From assembly GCA_937997485.1 (NCBI GenBank), contig CALKTH010000012.1, positions 1-64,000 on the forward strand: a stretch of 64,000 bases of DNA. Reading direction: 5' to 3'. Positions 63,986 through 64,000 of this stretch are shown piece by piece (within the stretch, counting starts at the first letter, position 1; the number at the start of each line of letters is the position of its first letter). The translations under genes were made by a program, and so were the position numbers. The notes under the pieces were generated by a model. The model made no database searches and was not told where the DNA came from. It saw only the letters and a program-made list of their open reading frames with translations. This DNA comes from an uncultured Acidimicrobiales bacterium (lineage in GTDB: Bacteria; Actinomycetota; Acidimicrobiia; Acidimicrobiales; SZUA-35).

Positions 63986-64000
63986 AATTACGGACGAAGT

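Overview
The window is chromosomal DNA from a high-GC actinobacterium, most likely of the class Acidimicrobiia (Ilumatobacter-like); the exact taxon is inference. Supporting signs are frequent GTG starts, ATGA/GTGA stop-start overlaps, a SigR/RsrA disulfide-stress pair, the actinobacterial short DapD, a DUF4244 Flp pilin, a TopA with a lysine-rich tail and no zinc fingers, and a gene order resembling the Mycobacterium tuberculosis block from about Rv3579c to Rv3660c (tad locus, Lhr/MrfA-like helicase, topA, holB, DUF2342 protease, tilS, folP-folB-folK, lysS, clpC, radA-disA, ispD-ispF, rlmB). I see no insertion sequence, prophage, CRISPR array or rRNA operon.

Left part (1-17.7 kb): end of a Flp/Tad pilus locus; a DJ-1/PfpI protein with its GlxA-type regulator; an MrfA-like DNA repair helicase; an unusual photolyase-family gene whose two domains appear in swapped order and which keeps four cysteines placed like the [4Fe-4S] ligands of bacterial Fe-S photolyases; an anti-sigma-type kinase, nhaA, the topA-tmk-holB group, dapD and a tRNA-Thr.

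Middle (17.7-33 kb): an ECF sigma/anti-sigma pair facing a redox cluster (b561-like membrane protein, cupredoxin, Yx(FWY)xxD lipoprotein); sigR-rsrA; a DUF2342 metalloprotease and tilS; a folate operon that contains a probable catalytically dead dual-specificity phosphatase fold; a LysE exporter, an arginase-family hydrolase, nadC, lysS and a secreted vanadium haloperoxidase.

Accessory stretch (33-44.5 kb): a BON/OmpA envelope protein co-transcribed with a FHA-TM protein resembling the front part of EssC/EccC but lacking P-loops; a cell-wall-binding-like lipoprotein coupled to a LuxR-type response regulator; a DUF4157 (eCIS-core) protein sitting between that regulator and a sensor kinase; a DrrAB-type ABC exporter with a divergent WYL regulator.

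Right part (44.5-64 kb): polyprenyl synthase, clpC with a SigR-like promoter, a lipoprotein-TM-HAD fusion, radA, disA, a Crp-family regulator, ispD-ispF-rlmB, tRNA-Thr, a LytR_C protein, glycerate kinase, groEL directly under a CIRCE operator, fdhD, a MerR-VOC fusion, a GNAT gene, and at the extreme right edge a promoter with IscR/Rrf2-type palindromes that predicts an Fe-S assembly (suf/isc) gene just outside.

Two families of short palindromic repeats recur in intergenic spaces: a hairpin with the core ATTGGGTGCA/TGCACCCAAT after dapD and after lysS, and a REP-like GGTGTCTGACACC element upstream of sigR and downstream of clpC.
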